This document shows, piece by piece, positions 8,712 through 18,656 of a stretch of 64,000 nucleotides of DNA. The notes beneath the pieces are model-generated. The model was not told the DNA's origin and ran no database searches. It saw only the letters and a program-made list of their open reading frames with translations. The stretch is from positions 20,088-84,087 of the forward strand of contig NZ_JBHTLQ010000015.1 in the NCBI RefSeq assembly GCF_042679085.1. Reading direction: 5' to 3'. The translations under genes and the position numbers were made by a program. How positions within the stretch are numbered: the first letter of the stretch is position 1; every line of letters starts with the position of its first letter. This stretch comes from Phenylobacterium conjunctum. GTDB taxonomy: Bacteria > Pseudomonadota > Alphaproteobacteria > Caulobacterales > Caulobacteraceae.

Positions 8712-10052
8712 ATGGCGGGGATGGATGAAAACCTGCTAGCCGATGTCGTCGCCGCCGCCCTGAAGGCTGGAGCCGACGCCGCCGAAGCCGTGGGCGCCGA
8801 ACGCAGCGCCTTCGGGGTCAATGTCCGCCTGGGCGAACTGGAAGAGGTCGAGCGCGAGGAGTCCCGCGACATCGGCCTGCGGGTCTTTGTCGGCCAGCGC
8901 CAGGCCACCGTCTCCGGCTCCGATATCTCGGCTGAGGCCCGCGCCAAGCTGGTGGAACGCGCCGTGGCCATGGCCCGGCTCGCCCCGGAAGACCCCTATG
9001 CGGGCCTGGCTGATCCCAGCCTCTACGCCAAGGGCGCCCTGCCCGACCTCGACCTGTTCGACGGCTCGGAGCCGACGCCGGAAACCCTCGAGGCCCGCGC
9101 CCGCGCCGCCGAGGACGCCGCACGCGCCATGCCGCGGATCAGCAATTCCGAAGGCGGCTCGGCCTCGCACTCCAGCGCCGTCTGGCGCCTGGTCACCTCG
9201 GCCGGCTTCTCCGGGACCCACCGGGCCTCGGGCTTTTCGGTCGGTGCCTCGGTTGTGGCCGGAGAAGGCGACGAGATGGAAAGCGGCTATGACGGCCGCT
9301 CCACCCGCTGGCAGTCTGACCTGCCCTCGCCGGAGGCCATCGGCGCCGAGGCCGGTCGTCGCGCCGCCGCCCGCCTGGGCGCGCGCAAGATCGCCTCGAC
9401 CACCGCCCCGGTGATCTTCGAGAACCGCCTGGCCACCTCGCTGATCGGTCCGCTGATCGGCGCCATCTCTGGCCCCTCGATCGCCCGCGGCACCTCGTTC
9501 CTGAAGGACAAGCTGGGCCAGCAGGTCTTCGCCAAGGGGATCCGCATCACCGATGACCCGCACAAGGTCCGCGGCCTCGGCTCCTCGCCCTTCGACGACG
9601 AGGGCGTCGCCAACCGCGCCTGGGACCTGATCGATGACGGCGTCCTGACCACCTGGCTCATGAACACCTCGTCGGCCCGCCAGCTGGGCCTGGCCTCCAC
9701 CGGCCATGCGTCGCGCGGCCTGGCCGGCCCCGCCGGGGTGTCGACCTCCAACCTCACGGTCCAGCCGGGGGACAAGGACCAGGCGGCCCTGATGCGCGAC
9801 GCAGGGAGCGGCGTTCTGATCACCTCGATGTTCGGCCCCTCGCTGAACGGCAACACCGGCGACTGGTCGGTGGGCTGTGCGGGCTTCTGGTTCGAGGGCG
9901 GCGAGATCGCTTATCCGGTCAACGAGATCACCGTGGCCGGCAACCTCATCGACATCTACGCCCGGCTGGTTCCGGGCTCGGACCTGGAGATCCGCGGCTC
10001 TGCCAACGCGCCCTCGATCCTGGTCGACGGACTGGCCATCGCGGGGAAATGA
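8712..10052 (+). CDS. pmbA: TldD/PmbA-family protein (TldE-like)
   Basis: A 446-residue member of the TldD/PmbA family. TldD and TldE form a heterodimeric metalloprotease that trims unfolded peptides, such as microcin precursors, and helps degrade CcdA. This one lacks the HExxxH zinc motif of TldD, and its length fits TldE/PmbA, so it is the non-catalytic partner; tldD is not in the window. Family blocks include the C-terminal GFWFEGGEIAYPVNEITVAG. A second ATG lies 9 bp downstream (8721), and either could be the start. It overlaps cysQ by 4 bp (ATGA), which indicates coupled translation. Confidence 0.9.
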   Translation: MAGMDENLLADVVAAALKAGADAAEAVGAERSAFGVNVRLGELEEVEREESRDIGLRVFVGQRQATVSGSDISAEARAKLVERAVAMARLAPEDPYAGLADPSLYAKGALPDLDLFDGSEPTPETLEARARAAEDAARAMPRISNSEGGSASHSSAVWRLVTSAGFSGTHRASGFSVGASVVAGEGDEMESGYDGRSTRWQSDLPSPEAIGAEAGRRAAARLGARKIASTTAPVIFENRLATSLIGPLIGAISGPSIARGTSFLKDKLGQQVFAKGIRITDDPHKVRGLGSSPFDDEGVANRAWDLIDDGVLTTWLMNTSSARQLGLASTGHASRGLAGPAGVSTSNLTVQPGDKDQAALMRDAGSGVLITSMFGPSLNGNTGDWSVGCAGFWFEGGEIAYPVNEITVAGNLIDIYARLVPGSDLEIRGSANAPSILVDGLAIAGK

Positions 10053-10840
10053 GCTTCGAGGCCGACCTTGCCCTGATCCGAGACGCGGCCCACGCGGCCG
10101 GGGCGCTCGCCTCGCGCATGCGCGACGCCGGCCTGACCATCGAGATGAAGGCCGGCGATTCCCCGGTCACCGACGCCGACCTAGCCGTCGACCGCCTGCT
10201 GATCGACACCCTGCGCACCGCCCGCCCGGACTATGGCTGGCTGTCGGAGGAGACGGCCGACAACCTCGACCGTCTGGCCTGCCGCCGCCTCTTCGTGGTC
10301 GACCCGATCGACGGCACCCGCGCCTATATGAAGGGCCGGCCGTGGTGGTCAGTCTCCATCGCCGTGATCGAGGATGACCAGCCGGTCGCCGGCGTGGTCT
10401 TCGCCCCCGACGTCAACGAGACCTATTGCGCGATCCGCGGCGCCGGTGCGCGGCGCAATGACGCGCCCATCGCGCCGTCGACCCGCGCCGAACTCGAAGG
10501 CGCGGGCATGGTCGGCGATGTGCGGATGTTCCAGCATCCCGCCTGGCCCCAGCCCTGGCCGTCCATGCGGATCGAGGCGCGCAACTCCACCGCCTATCGC
10601 ATGTGCCTTGTGGCGGCTGGGGAATTCGACGCCGCCCTGGCCCTGGTGGCCAAGGCCGACTGGGACCTGGCCGCCGCCGACCTGATCGCCCGCGAGGCCG
10701 GCGCCGTCGCCTGCGACCATCTCGGGCGCCCCTTCGCCTATAACGGCCCGAACCCGTCGCAACACAGCCTGCTGTGCGCTGCGCCCGGCGTGGCGCCATT
10801 GATCCTTAACCGGGTCTCGCATATCGCCTTGGGCAATTGA
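10049..10840 (+). CDS. cysQ: 3'(2'),5'-bisphosphate nucleotidase / inositol-phosphatase family
   Basis: A 263-residue Mg-dependent phosphatase of the inositol monophosphatase superfamily, most like CysQ, which converts 3'-phosphoadenosine 5'-phosphate (PAP) to AMP. Metal-binding motifs are intact: EE in WLSEETADN (about 67-68), DPIDGT (85-90) and WDLAAADL (205-212). PAP is the by-product of sulfate assimilation and of sulfotransferases. That is notable because two sulfotransferase genes lie later in the window, though CysQ is also a general housekeeping enzyme. An inositol or histidinol phosphatase role cannot be excluded from sequence alone. Confidence 0.87.
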   Translation: MSFEADLALIRDAAHAAGALASRMRDAGLTIEMKAGDSPVTDADLAVDRLLIDTLRTARPDYGWLSEETADNLDRLACRRLFVVDPIDGTRAYMKGRPWWSVSIAVIEDDQPVAGVVFAPDVNETYCAIRGAGARRNDAPIAPSTRAELEGAGMVGDVRMFQHPAWPQPWPSMRIEARNSTAYRMCLVAAGEFDAALALVAKADWDLAAADLIAREAGAVACDHLGRPFAYNGPNPSQHSLLCAAPGVAPLILNRVSHIALGN

Positions 10841-10857
10841 TTCCGTAAGGGAACTTC

Positions 10858-11094
10858 ATGCCTCATCGTCAACTTCTCCACCTCGTCATCGGCGGCGAGC
10901 TGGAGGACGTGGAACACAACACGTTCCGCGACCTCTCCAAGGTCGACCTGGTCGGCGCCTACGCCAGCTACGAGGAAGCCCTCGCCGCCTGGCGCGCCAA
11001 GGCCCAGTCCACCGTCGACAACGCCCTGATGCGCTACTTCATCATCCACGCTCACAAGCTGCTCAGCCCGAGCGACGACCCCGACCACCACTAA
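10858..11094 (+). CDS. DUF4170 family protein
   Basis: A 78-residue conserved small protein typical of alphaproteobacteria. It carries a signature run of aromatic and acidic residues (LVGAYASYEEALAAWRAKAQ) and ends YFIIHAHKLL. Function is unknown. It follows cysQ by 17 bp with a GGGAAC ribosome-site-like run and is probably in the pmbA-cysQ transcript. Its 3' end overlaps the converging DUF1287 gene by 32 bp. Confidence 0.75.
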   Translation: MPHRQLLHLVIGGELEDVEHNTFRDLSKVDLVGAYASYEEALAAWRAKAQSTVDNALMRYFIIHAHKLLSPSDDPDHH

Positions 11095-11722
11095 GGTCGG
11101 CGCGCGGGAGGGGCGGCCCCCACCGATAGTGTCCATGCGCCGCATGGATCGCCATCAGGGCCAGAGGCTCCTCCCGCGTTCCACCGCCGTTGTTCTGCAC
11201 GATGCGCGGCCACAGGCCGCCCGCCACCACGATCGCCACATGCGGCCGGCCGCCGGGCAAGGTCAGCCAGGTCAACAGATCGCCCGGCCGCAACGCCCCG
11301 CTGAAATCCACTCCAAGCCGCCAGCCGTCAGCTTCCCAGAGCTTCGCGCCCTGCCGCCGCCAGAAGGTCTCCAGGTTCGGGACCCGGCGATGATCGATAT
11401 TGGCGTCCGGTCGCTTCAGCCCCCAGGTGGTAGGATAGGCGGCGAAGTCGCCGGCCATGTCCTCGTGGATCAGCTGCTGCAGGTCCAGCCCCCAGGCGTC
11501 CCGCACAGCCCGCACCACCACATCGGCGCAGACCCCGGTCCGGCGGGGCACGTCCCCGCCCGGATAGGCGAGCTTGCGATAGGCCGGATCATACCCGGGG
11601 GTCACGCCCACCTGCCGCCGCGCCGCCGCCGCCAGCCGCTCCCCCGGCGTTGCGGCCTGCCCGCCCGGCGCAGCCAGCTCCGCGCCCAGTCCAACCAGCA
11701 CCGCACGCCGCGAAGGGGTCAT
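11063..11722 (-). CDS. DUF1287 family protein (putative secreted amidase-like)
   Basis: A 219-residue protein of the DUF1287 family. The start at 11722 (MTPSRRAV) gives a signal-like N-terminus; an upstream in-frame start would add 25 residues and spoil it. Family features include the YPGGDVPRRTGVCADVVVRA block with a Cys, IDHRRVPNLETFWRR, and the late RPHVAIVV ... IVQNNGGG segment. The Cys/His arrangement resembles NlpC/P60-like hydrolases, so a cell-wall or peptide hydrolase role is plausible but unproven. A 370-bp gene-free region with a repeat and a LexA-like site lies upstream. Confidence 0.75.
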   Translation of the reverse strand: MTPSRRAVLVGLGAELAAPGGQAATPGERLAAAARRQVGVTPGYDPAYRKLAYPGGDVPRRTGVCADVVVRAVRDAWGLDLQQLIHEDMAGDFAAYPTTWGLKRPDANIDHRRVPNLETFWRRQGAKLWEADGWRLGVDFSGALRPGDLLTWLTLPGGRPHVAIVVAGGLWPRIVQNNGGGTREEPLALMAIHAAHGHYRWGPPLPRADLSGGRGRRSG

Positions 11723-11795
11723 GGCAGCTCCCAAAGCCAAGACGCCCAGCCTGCACCAAACAGGATTGAGGCGAAACCTCCCCCACCCTCCGCAC

Positions 11796-11892
11796 ATCCC
11801 GGCGAATGCCGGGATCCAGGTGAAGCCTCGAGCGCACCCGGCAGATCAGCCGCCCAGCCCTATGACCTGGACCCCGGCCTTCGCCGGGGTGA
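11796..11892. repeat. Double-hairpin intergenic repeat
   Basis: Two tetraloop hairpins face each other. ATCCCGGC-GAAT-GCCGGGAT spans 11796-11815 and ACCCCGGC-CTTC-GCCGGGGT spans 11871-11890. Inner flanks CCAGG and CCTGG are also complementary, so the whole 97 bp is one inverted repeat. It is of the dispersed alphaproteobacterial type and differs in sequence from the three other palindromic elements in this window. Confidence 0.8.
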
Positions 11893-11921
11893 GCGGCGTG
11901 AGAGCAGCTTCAACTTGACGA

Positions 11922-11936
11922 GAACAAAAAACGAAC
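11922..11936. promoter_or_regulatory. LexA-like SOS box (GAAC-N7-GAAC)
   Basis: GAAC, seven bases (AAAAAAC), then GAAC: an exact match to the alphaproteobacterial LexA operator GTTC-N7-GTTC read on the minus strand. The nearest gene in that direction is the DUF1287 gene, about 200 bp away with a repeat in between. By my rough estimate about one such match is expected by chance in 64 kb, so this is only suggestive. Confidence 0.35.
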
Positions 11937-12093
11937 ATATCGTTTCCGTCAAGCCAATTCCATCGTGAATACAGCGCCTTGCCCCCGGCCGACGCCCCTT
12001 TGCGCCGCCGCCGAAACCCGTTCGTCAATGTTGACGTCAAAGCCCCAGCGCGTGGGGTTCAATACCACTGCAACAAGTGGCTAAAGTCGGCGG

Positions 12094-12759
12094 CTACTCC
12101 CGCTTCACCAGCCCGTCGGTCAGCAGGCGGCCCCACATCTGGCTGCGGAAGTCGGCCTTGATGCCGGCCTCGTCATAGGCCGGGCTGTCCACCCATTCGA
12201 GGAAGGTCTGGCCCTGAGGCTCACCCTCGGCCAGGTAGCGCTCGAAGGTGTAGTCCAGCACCCCGGTCTTGCCCTGCTTCACGTGCAGGTACTTCAGGGA
12301 CAGCTGGTCCAGGGCCTCGCGGATCGGCAGGCCCTTGCGGAAGTGCATGTAGAAGACGCTCATGATGCCGGCCCGGTCCGCGCCGGACTTGCAGTGCATC
12401 AGGGCCGGATACTCCAGGGTCTCGAACAGGGCCTTCGCGCCATGCACCCGCGCCCGGCTCGGCACCTCGCGCGAGGTGATGGTGAAGTCCACCATCTTCA
12501 GGCCCAGGCGCTCGCAGGCGTCCTTCTCCAGCGCATAGAAGCTGGCGTCGAACCCGCCGCGCAGGTTGACGATGGTCTTGATCCCTTGGGCCTTCCAGCG
12601 CTCGAGCTGGAACGGCCACGGCTGGTTTGTCCGCACCAGCTCGTCGCTGATCCAGTGCGCGTTGGAGAACCTCAGCCGCAGATAGGCGTGGTCCTTCCAG
12701 AGGTAGTCCATATAGGTCGCGAAGCGGCCGCGCGGGGTGGTCAGGTCGAAGTCGGCCAA
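12094..12759 (-). CDS. Dual-specificity/tyrosine-phosphatase-like protein
   Basis: A 221-residue Cys-based phosphatase of the tyrosine / dual-specificity superfamily. The P-loop HCKSGADRAG has the CX5R pattern, and FDASFYALEKDA and the helical YLHVKQGKTGVLDY follow the layout of bacterial DSP-like proteins. The substrate may be a phosphoprotein or a phosphoinositide-like lipid. The start is TTG, chosen because GGAG lies 6 bp upstream (12766-12769 on the complement); the first internal ATG would remove 16 residues. It is divergent from the msbA-like gene. Confidence 0.8.
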   Translation of the reverse strand: MADFDLTTPRGRFATYMDYLWKDHAYLRLRFSNAHWISDELVRTNQPWPFQLERWKAQGIKTIVNLRGGFDASFYALEKDACERLGLKMVDFTITSREVPSRARVHGAKALFETLEYPALMHCKSGADRAGIMSVFYMHFRKGLPIREALDQLSLKYLHVKQGKTGVLDYTFERYLAEGEPQGQTFLEWVDSPAYDEAGIKADFRSQMWGRLLTDGLVKRE

Positions 12760-12887
12760 GGGGGGCTCCGGAAGGTCTTACGCCCCTAACTAAGGGCCTA
12801 TGGGCGTGAACGGAAGCTTTGCGCGTCAAAGCCCCCTATATGGGCGTGGTCTTGACTTCACCGCGCCGACAGCCGACCCAGACCCCG

Positions 12888-14662
<1,775 letters not shown>

Positions 14663-14666
<4 letters not shown>

Positions 14667-15373
14667 AGAAGGTCCTGCGCAGCCCCGGCGTCCAGTGGTT
14701 CCTGGGCCTGATCCTGGCCGGCTATCTGATCCTGATCCGACGGACCACCCGCTGGACCCATGTGGGTCTGGAGAAGGTCGAGCCGGCGCTCAAGTCCGAC
14801 CAGGGCGCCGTCGCCCTGTTCTGGCATGGGCGCATCCCCCTGTGCCTGGGCATCGGCCAGATCTGGTGGCCCAAGCAAAAGCTCCGCTGTCTGGTCTCGC
14901 CCTCGTCGGACGGGGAGTTCATCGCCCAGGCCCTGGCCCGCGCCCGTTTCCCGGCCATCCGCGCCTCTTCGGCCAAGAAGGGCGACAGCGCCAAGGCCCG
15001 CGCCGTGGTCGCCGCCTTCCGCGAGGCCATGAAGTGGGTGTCCGACGGCGGGGTCCTGATCGTGACGCCGGACGGCCCGCGCGGCCCCAACGAAGTGATC
15101 GCCTCGGGCTCGCTGCAGATCGCCAAGCGCACCGGCGCGCCGGTCTATCTGATGGGCCTGGCGGCCGCGCCCGCCACCCAGCTCGACACCTGGGACAAGG
15201 TGATGGTCGCCCGCCCCTTCGGCCGGGGCGCCACGGTCTGGGAAGGTCCCTTGCATGTGCCCGCCGACGCCGATGACGCCCGGATCGAGGAACTGATCGT
15301 CGAATGGTCGGCCCTGCTGTCGGCGGCGACGCGCAAGGCCGAGGAAATCGCCGGTTTCCGCCCTGCCGATTGA
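14663..15373 (+). CDS. DUF374 lysophospholipid-acyltransferase-like protein
   Basis: A 236-residue protein of the DUF374 branch of the LPLAT acyltransferase superfamily. An N-terminal membrane anchor (about 8-22) is followed by ALFWHGRIPL, which takes the place of the HX4D box, then the conserved SPSSDGEFIAQ and ITPDGPRGP-like block (VTPDGPRGPNE). Such proteins sit beside lipid A genes in many Gram-negatives and probably acylate lipid A or a related envelope lipid, which is inference. It begins inside the msbA-like gene's stop (GTGA overlap), so the two are coupled. Confidence 0.84.
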
Positions 15374-15403
15374 TCCCGCGGGCGTGCGGTGAGAGATAGG
15401 GTC

Positions 15404-16399
15404 ATGGCGCACGACCATTCCGGCCACCACCATCACGACCACGACCATGCGCATGACCACGATCATGAGCATGACCATGGCCATGCGCACGGCCATCATG
15501 GTCACCACGGCCATTCCCATGCGCCCAAGGACTTCGGTCGCGCCTTCGCCGTCGGCGTCGCCCTGAACTTCGGCTTCGTCCTGGTCGAGGCCGGCGCCGG
15601 GATCTGGACCCATTCCCTGGCCCTGCTGGCTGACGCCGGTCACAATCTCTCGGACGTGCTGAGCCTGCTGCTGGCCTGGGGCGCGACCGTACTGGCCCGC
15701 CGTGCGCCCAGCGCCCGGCGGACCTATGGCCTGCGCAAGGGCACGATCCTGGCGTCCCTGGCCAACGCCGTCCTGCTGTTGGTGGCCGTCGGGGTCATCG
15801 TCAACGAGTCGGTGCGCCGCCTGCTGGAGCCTGCGGCCGTCGCGACCCTGCCGGTGATGATCACCGCCGGAATCGGGGTGGTGATCAATACGGCCACCGC
15901 CCTGATGTTCATGCGCGGTCACGACGACATGAACGTGCGCGGCGCCTTCCTGCACATGGCCGCCGACGCCGGGGTCTCCCTGGCGGTCGTGATCGGCGCA
16001 GGCGTCATGATGCTGACCGGCGGCCTGACCTGGCTGGACCCGGTGCTCAGCCTCGGCATCGCCCTGGTCATCGTGCTTGGCACCTGGTCGCTGCTGCGGG
16101 AGTCGGCGGACCTGGCCCTCGACGCCGCGCCCAAGGGGATCGATGTCGGCAAGGTGCGGAACTGGCTGGCCTCGCAGCCCGGCGTCACCGACGTCCACGA
16201 CCTGCATATCTGGGCGATGAGCACCACCGAGACGGCCCTGACCGTCCACCTGACGCGGCCCGACAACGCCGACCCGGACGGCTTCCTGCACGCCACCTGC
16301 GAGGGCCTGGCGCACAAGTTCAACATCGGCCACTGCACCTTGCAGGTCGAGGTCGGCGACGCCGCCCACTGCCGCCTCTCGCCCGCCGAGACCGTGTGA
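15404..16399 (+). CDS. Cation diffusion facilitator (Zn/Co/Cd exporter)
   Basis: A 331-residue CDF-family divalent metal exporter. The N-terminus is a histidine- and aspartate-rich tail (about residues 2-45 are alternating H, D and G), likely metal-binding. Six membrane helices follow, with the HN/DxD-type site LADAGHNLSD in helix 2 and HMAADAGVSL in helix 5. The C-terminal cytoplasmic domain contains DVHDLHIW, a family hallmark. A GTG 15 bp upstream is in frame, but the ATG opens the His tail. Its place inside the lipid A operon is odd; the spacing (30 bp after DUF374, 4-bp overlap with waaA) says it is co-transcribed. Confidence 0.9.
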   Translation: MAHDHSGHHHHDHDHAHDHDHEHDHGHAHGHHGHHGHSHAPKDFGRAFAVGVALNFGFVLVEAGAGIWTHSLALLADAGHNLSDVLSLLLAWGATVLARRAPSARRTYGLRKGTILASLANAVLLLVAVGVIVNESVRRLLEPAAVATLPVMITAGIGVVINTATALMFMRGHDDMNVRGAFLHMAADAGVSLAVVIGAGVMMLTGGLTWLDPVLSLGIALVIVLGTWSLLRESADLALDAAPKGIDVGKVRNWLASQPGVTDVHDLHIWAMSTTETALTVHLTRPDNADPDGFLHATCEGLAHKFNIGHCTLQVEVGDAAHCRLSPAETV

Positions 16400-17649
16400 G
16401 CGGCGCGCTTCTCCTCTATCGGGCCGGCACGGCCCTCCTGGAGCCATTGGCGCCTGTCCTGCTCCAAAGACGCGCGCGGGCGGGCAAGGAGGACCCGGCG
16501 CGGCTGGGCGAACGCCTGGGCCGGCCCACGACGCCGCGGCCGGCGGGACGGCTGGTCTGGCTGCATGGGGTCAGCGTCGGCGAGACCCTGTCCCTCTTGC
16601 CGCTGGCCAAGGCCTTGGGCGAGGCGCGGCCTGACCTGACCCTGCTGATCACCTCTGGCACCCGCACCTCGGCCGAACTGCTGGCCGGCCGGCTGCCCAC
16701 GGGCGCGATCCACCAGTACGCCCCGGTCGATAGCCCGGGCGCCGTCACCCGCTTCCTGGACCACTGGCGCCCGGACCTCGGGGTCCTGGTCGAGAGCGAG
16801 CTGTGGCCCAACCTGATCCTGGCGGCGGATAGGCGCGCCCTGCCCCTGGCACTGGTCTCGGCCCGGATGACCCAGGCCAGCGCCGACGGCTGGGCCCGCG
16901 CTGGCGGCGCAGCAAAGCGCCTGCTGAGCGCCTTCCGCCTGATCCTGCCCCAGGAGCCGGAGACCGCCGCCCGGCTGGCGGGCCTGGGCGCTGCGGTGGG
17001 GCCGGAGCTGAACCTGAAACAGATCGGCGAGCCCCTGCCCTGCGACGCCGCCGAGTTCGACCGGCTTAAGGCGGCCTTCGGCGAGGCCCCTGTGATTCTG
17101 GCCGCCAGCACCCATCCGGGCGAAGAGGTGCTGATCGCCCGCGCCTTCCGCGCCGCCGGCCGCGACGCCCGCCTGGTGATCGCCCCGCGTCATCCCGACC
17201 GGGCCGAGGCGATCTGCGCAGAGCTGACGGCGGAGGGCTTCAAGGTCGCTCGCCGCAGCCTGGGCGAGGCGCCCGGCGACGGGGTCTATCTGGCCGACAC
17301 CCTGGGCGAGATGGGGCTGTTCTTCCGGCTGGCCCGCGCCGTGGTGATGGGCGGCAGCTTCTTCGAGGGGATCGGCGGCCATAATCCGTTGGAGCCCGCG
17401 CGGCTGGGCGTGCCCATCGTCACCGGCCCGCATGTGTTCAACGCCCAGGCCACCTATGAGGCGATGTTCGATGAGGTGGCTGCGATCCCCGCCGTCGACG
17501 AGGCGGCCCTGGCCCGGCACATCGCCGGCCTGATCGACTATCCGCATATCGCCCGCCGCATCGGCCAGGCCGCCCTGGCCCATGCCGGCCGCCAGGGCCA
17601 GGCCCTCAACAGGGCGCTCGACCTCATCCTGCCCCTGGTCCCGGCATGA
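16396..17649 (+). CDS. waaA: 3-deoxy-D-manno-octulosonic acid (Kdo) transferase
   Basis: WaaA/KdtA, a membrane-anchored GT-B enzyme that adds Kdo to lipid IVA from CMP-Kdo, 417 residues. The N-terminal domain carries the catalytic Glu in HGVSVGE (Glu63). The C-terminal domain has GGSFFEGIGGHNPLEPA, the typical CMP-Kdo-binding loop. The start codon is GTG, overlapping the CDF stop by 4 bp. The upstream msbA-like and downstream lpxK genes confirm the pathway. Whether it adds one or two Kdo residues cannot be told. Confidence 0.95.
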   Translation: MSGALLLYRAGTALLEPLAPVLLQRRARAGKEDPARLGERLGRPTTPRPAGRLVWLHGVSVGETLSLLPLAKALGEARPDLTLLITSGTRTSAELLAGRLPTGAIHQYAPVDSPGAVTRFLDHWRPDLGVLVESELWPNLILAADRRALPLALVSARMTQASADGWARAGGAAKRLLSAFRLILPQEPETAARLAGLGAAVGPELNLKQIGEPLPCDAAEFDRLKAAFGEAPVILAASTHPGEEVLIARAFRAAGRDARLVIAPRHPDRAEAICAELTAEGFKVARRSLGEAPGDGVYLADTLGEMGLFFRLARAVVMGGSFFEGIGGHNPLEPARLGVPIVTGPHVFNAQATYEAMFDEVAAIPAVDEAALARHIAGLIDYPHIARRIGQAALAHAGRQGQALNRALDLILPLVPA

Positions 17650-18656
17650 AGCTGCCGACGCCCCGCTGGTGGTATGTGCGCGAGAACGTCCCCGCGCCGG
17701 TGACTCGCGCCCTGCTGAAACCCCTGTCCTGGATCTGGGCCTGGGCCACGGCCCGACGCATCGCCAAGGCGGTTCCGGTCGATCCCGGCGTGCCGGTGAT
17801 CTGCGTCGGCAACCTGACCGCGGGCGGCGTCGGCAAGACGCCGGTGGTGCGCGAACTGCTGCGTCGTCTCCGCGCCTGGGGGATCGAGGCCCAGGGGTTG
17901 TCCCGGGGCTATGGCGGGACCCTGCCCGGCCCCCTGTTGGTGCACCCGGAGAGCTACTCCGCCGCCGAGGTGGGGGACGAGCCGCTGATGATGGCCGCCG
18001 ACGCGCCGATCTGGATCGCCCGCGACCGCGCCGCCGGCGCCAAGGCCGCGGCGGGACACGGCGCCCAGGTGCTGGTGATGGACGACGGCCACCAGAACCC
18101 GTCGCTGAAGAAGGCCCTGTCCCTGGTGGTGGTGGACGGCGAGACCCGCAATGGCGAATGGCCGCTGGGCGATGGCTCAGTGTTTCCGGCCGGCCCTCTG
18201 CGCGAACCGCTGAAGGTGGGCCTGGCCCGCGCCGACGCCGTGGTGCTGATGATGCCTGACGACCTGGAGACGCCCGATCCGGACCTGCTGGCGGTGTTCA
18301 CGGGCAAGCCGGTGCTGGTCGCGCGGGTGAAGCCGGCGGCGGCCCCGCCGTCTGGCCCGCAGATGGGCTTCGCCGGCATCGGCAAGCCGTGGAAGGTGGA
18401 GCGGGCGCTGAAAGCCGCCGGCTGCGATCTCAAGGACTTCGCGGGCTTCCCCGACCACGCGGCCTATGACGAGCGGACGCTGAAGATCCTGGCGGCGCAG
18501 GCGGAGGCGCACGATGCGGGCCTGGTGACCACGGAGAAGGACTGGGCGCGGCTGCCGCCGGCCTGGCGCGACCGGGTCACGGCCTGGCCGGTGCGCTGCG
18601 TCTTCGAGGACGAGGCGGCGCTGGACGCCCTCCTCGCCCCACTCCTGAAGGCTTAG
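17646..18656 (+). CDS. lpxK: Tetraacyldisaccharide 4'-kinase
   Basis: LpxK phosphorylates the 4' position of the lipid A disaccharide at the inner membrane. The 336-residue length is normal. The P-loop is VGNLTAGGVGKTP (about 54-66), and the catalytic region MDDGHQNPS holds the conserved Asp-Asp-Gly-His. The C-terminal TTEKDWARLP block is also diagnostic. It overlaps waaA by ATGA and ends the operon. Its stop codon overlaps that of the converging kinase gene. Confidence 0.95.
   Translation: MKLPTPRWWYVRENVPAPVTRALLKPLSWIWAWATARRIAKAVPVDPGVPVICVGNLTAGGVGKTPVVRELLRRLRAWGIEAQGLSRGYGGTLPGPLLVHPESYSAAEVGDEPLMMAADAPIWIARDRAAGAKAAAGHGAQVLVMDDGHQNPSLKKALSLVVVDGETRNGEWPLGDGSVFPAGPLREPLKVGLARADAVVLMMPDDLETPDPDLLAVFTGKPVLVARVKPAAAPPSGPQMGFAGIGKPWKVERALKAAGCDLKDFAGFPDHAAYDERTLKILAAQAEAHDAGLVTTEKDWARLPPAWRDRVTAWPVRCVFEDEAALDALLAPLLKA

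Larger units (their letters stand above)
11723..12093. other. Gene-free region upstream of DUF1287 gene
   Basis: This 371-bp stretch has no convincing gene. From left to right it holds the DUF1287 leader, a double-hairpin repeat (11796-11892), a GAAC-N7-GAAC site (11922-11936), a perfect 10-bp palindrome TTGACGTCAA (12031-12040), and a CCACT...AGTGG hairpin just past the phosphatase stop. Short open frames here read through the repeat and look like noise. Confidence 0.6.
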
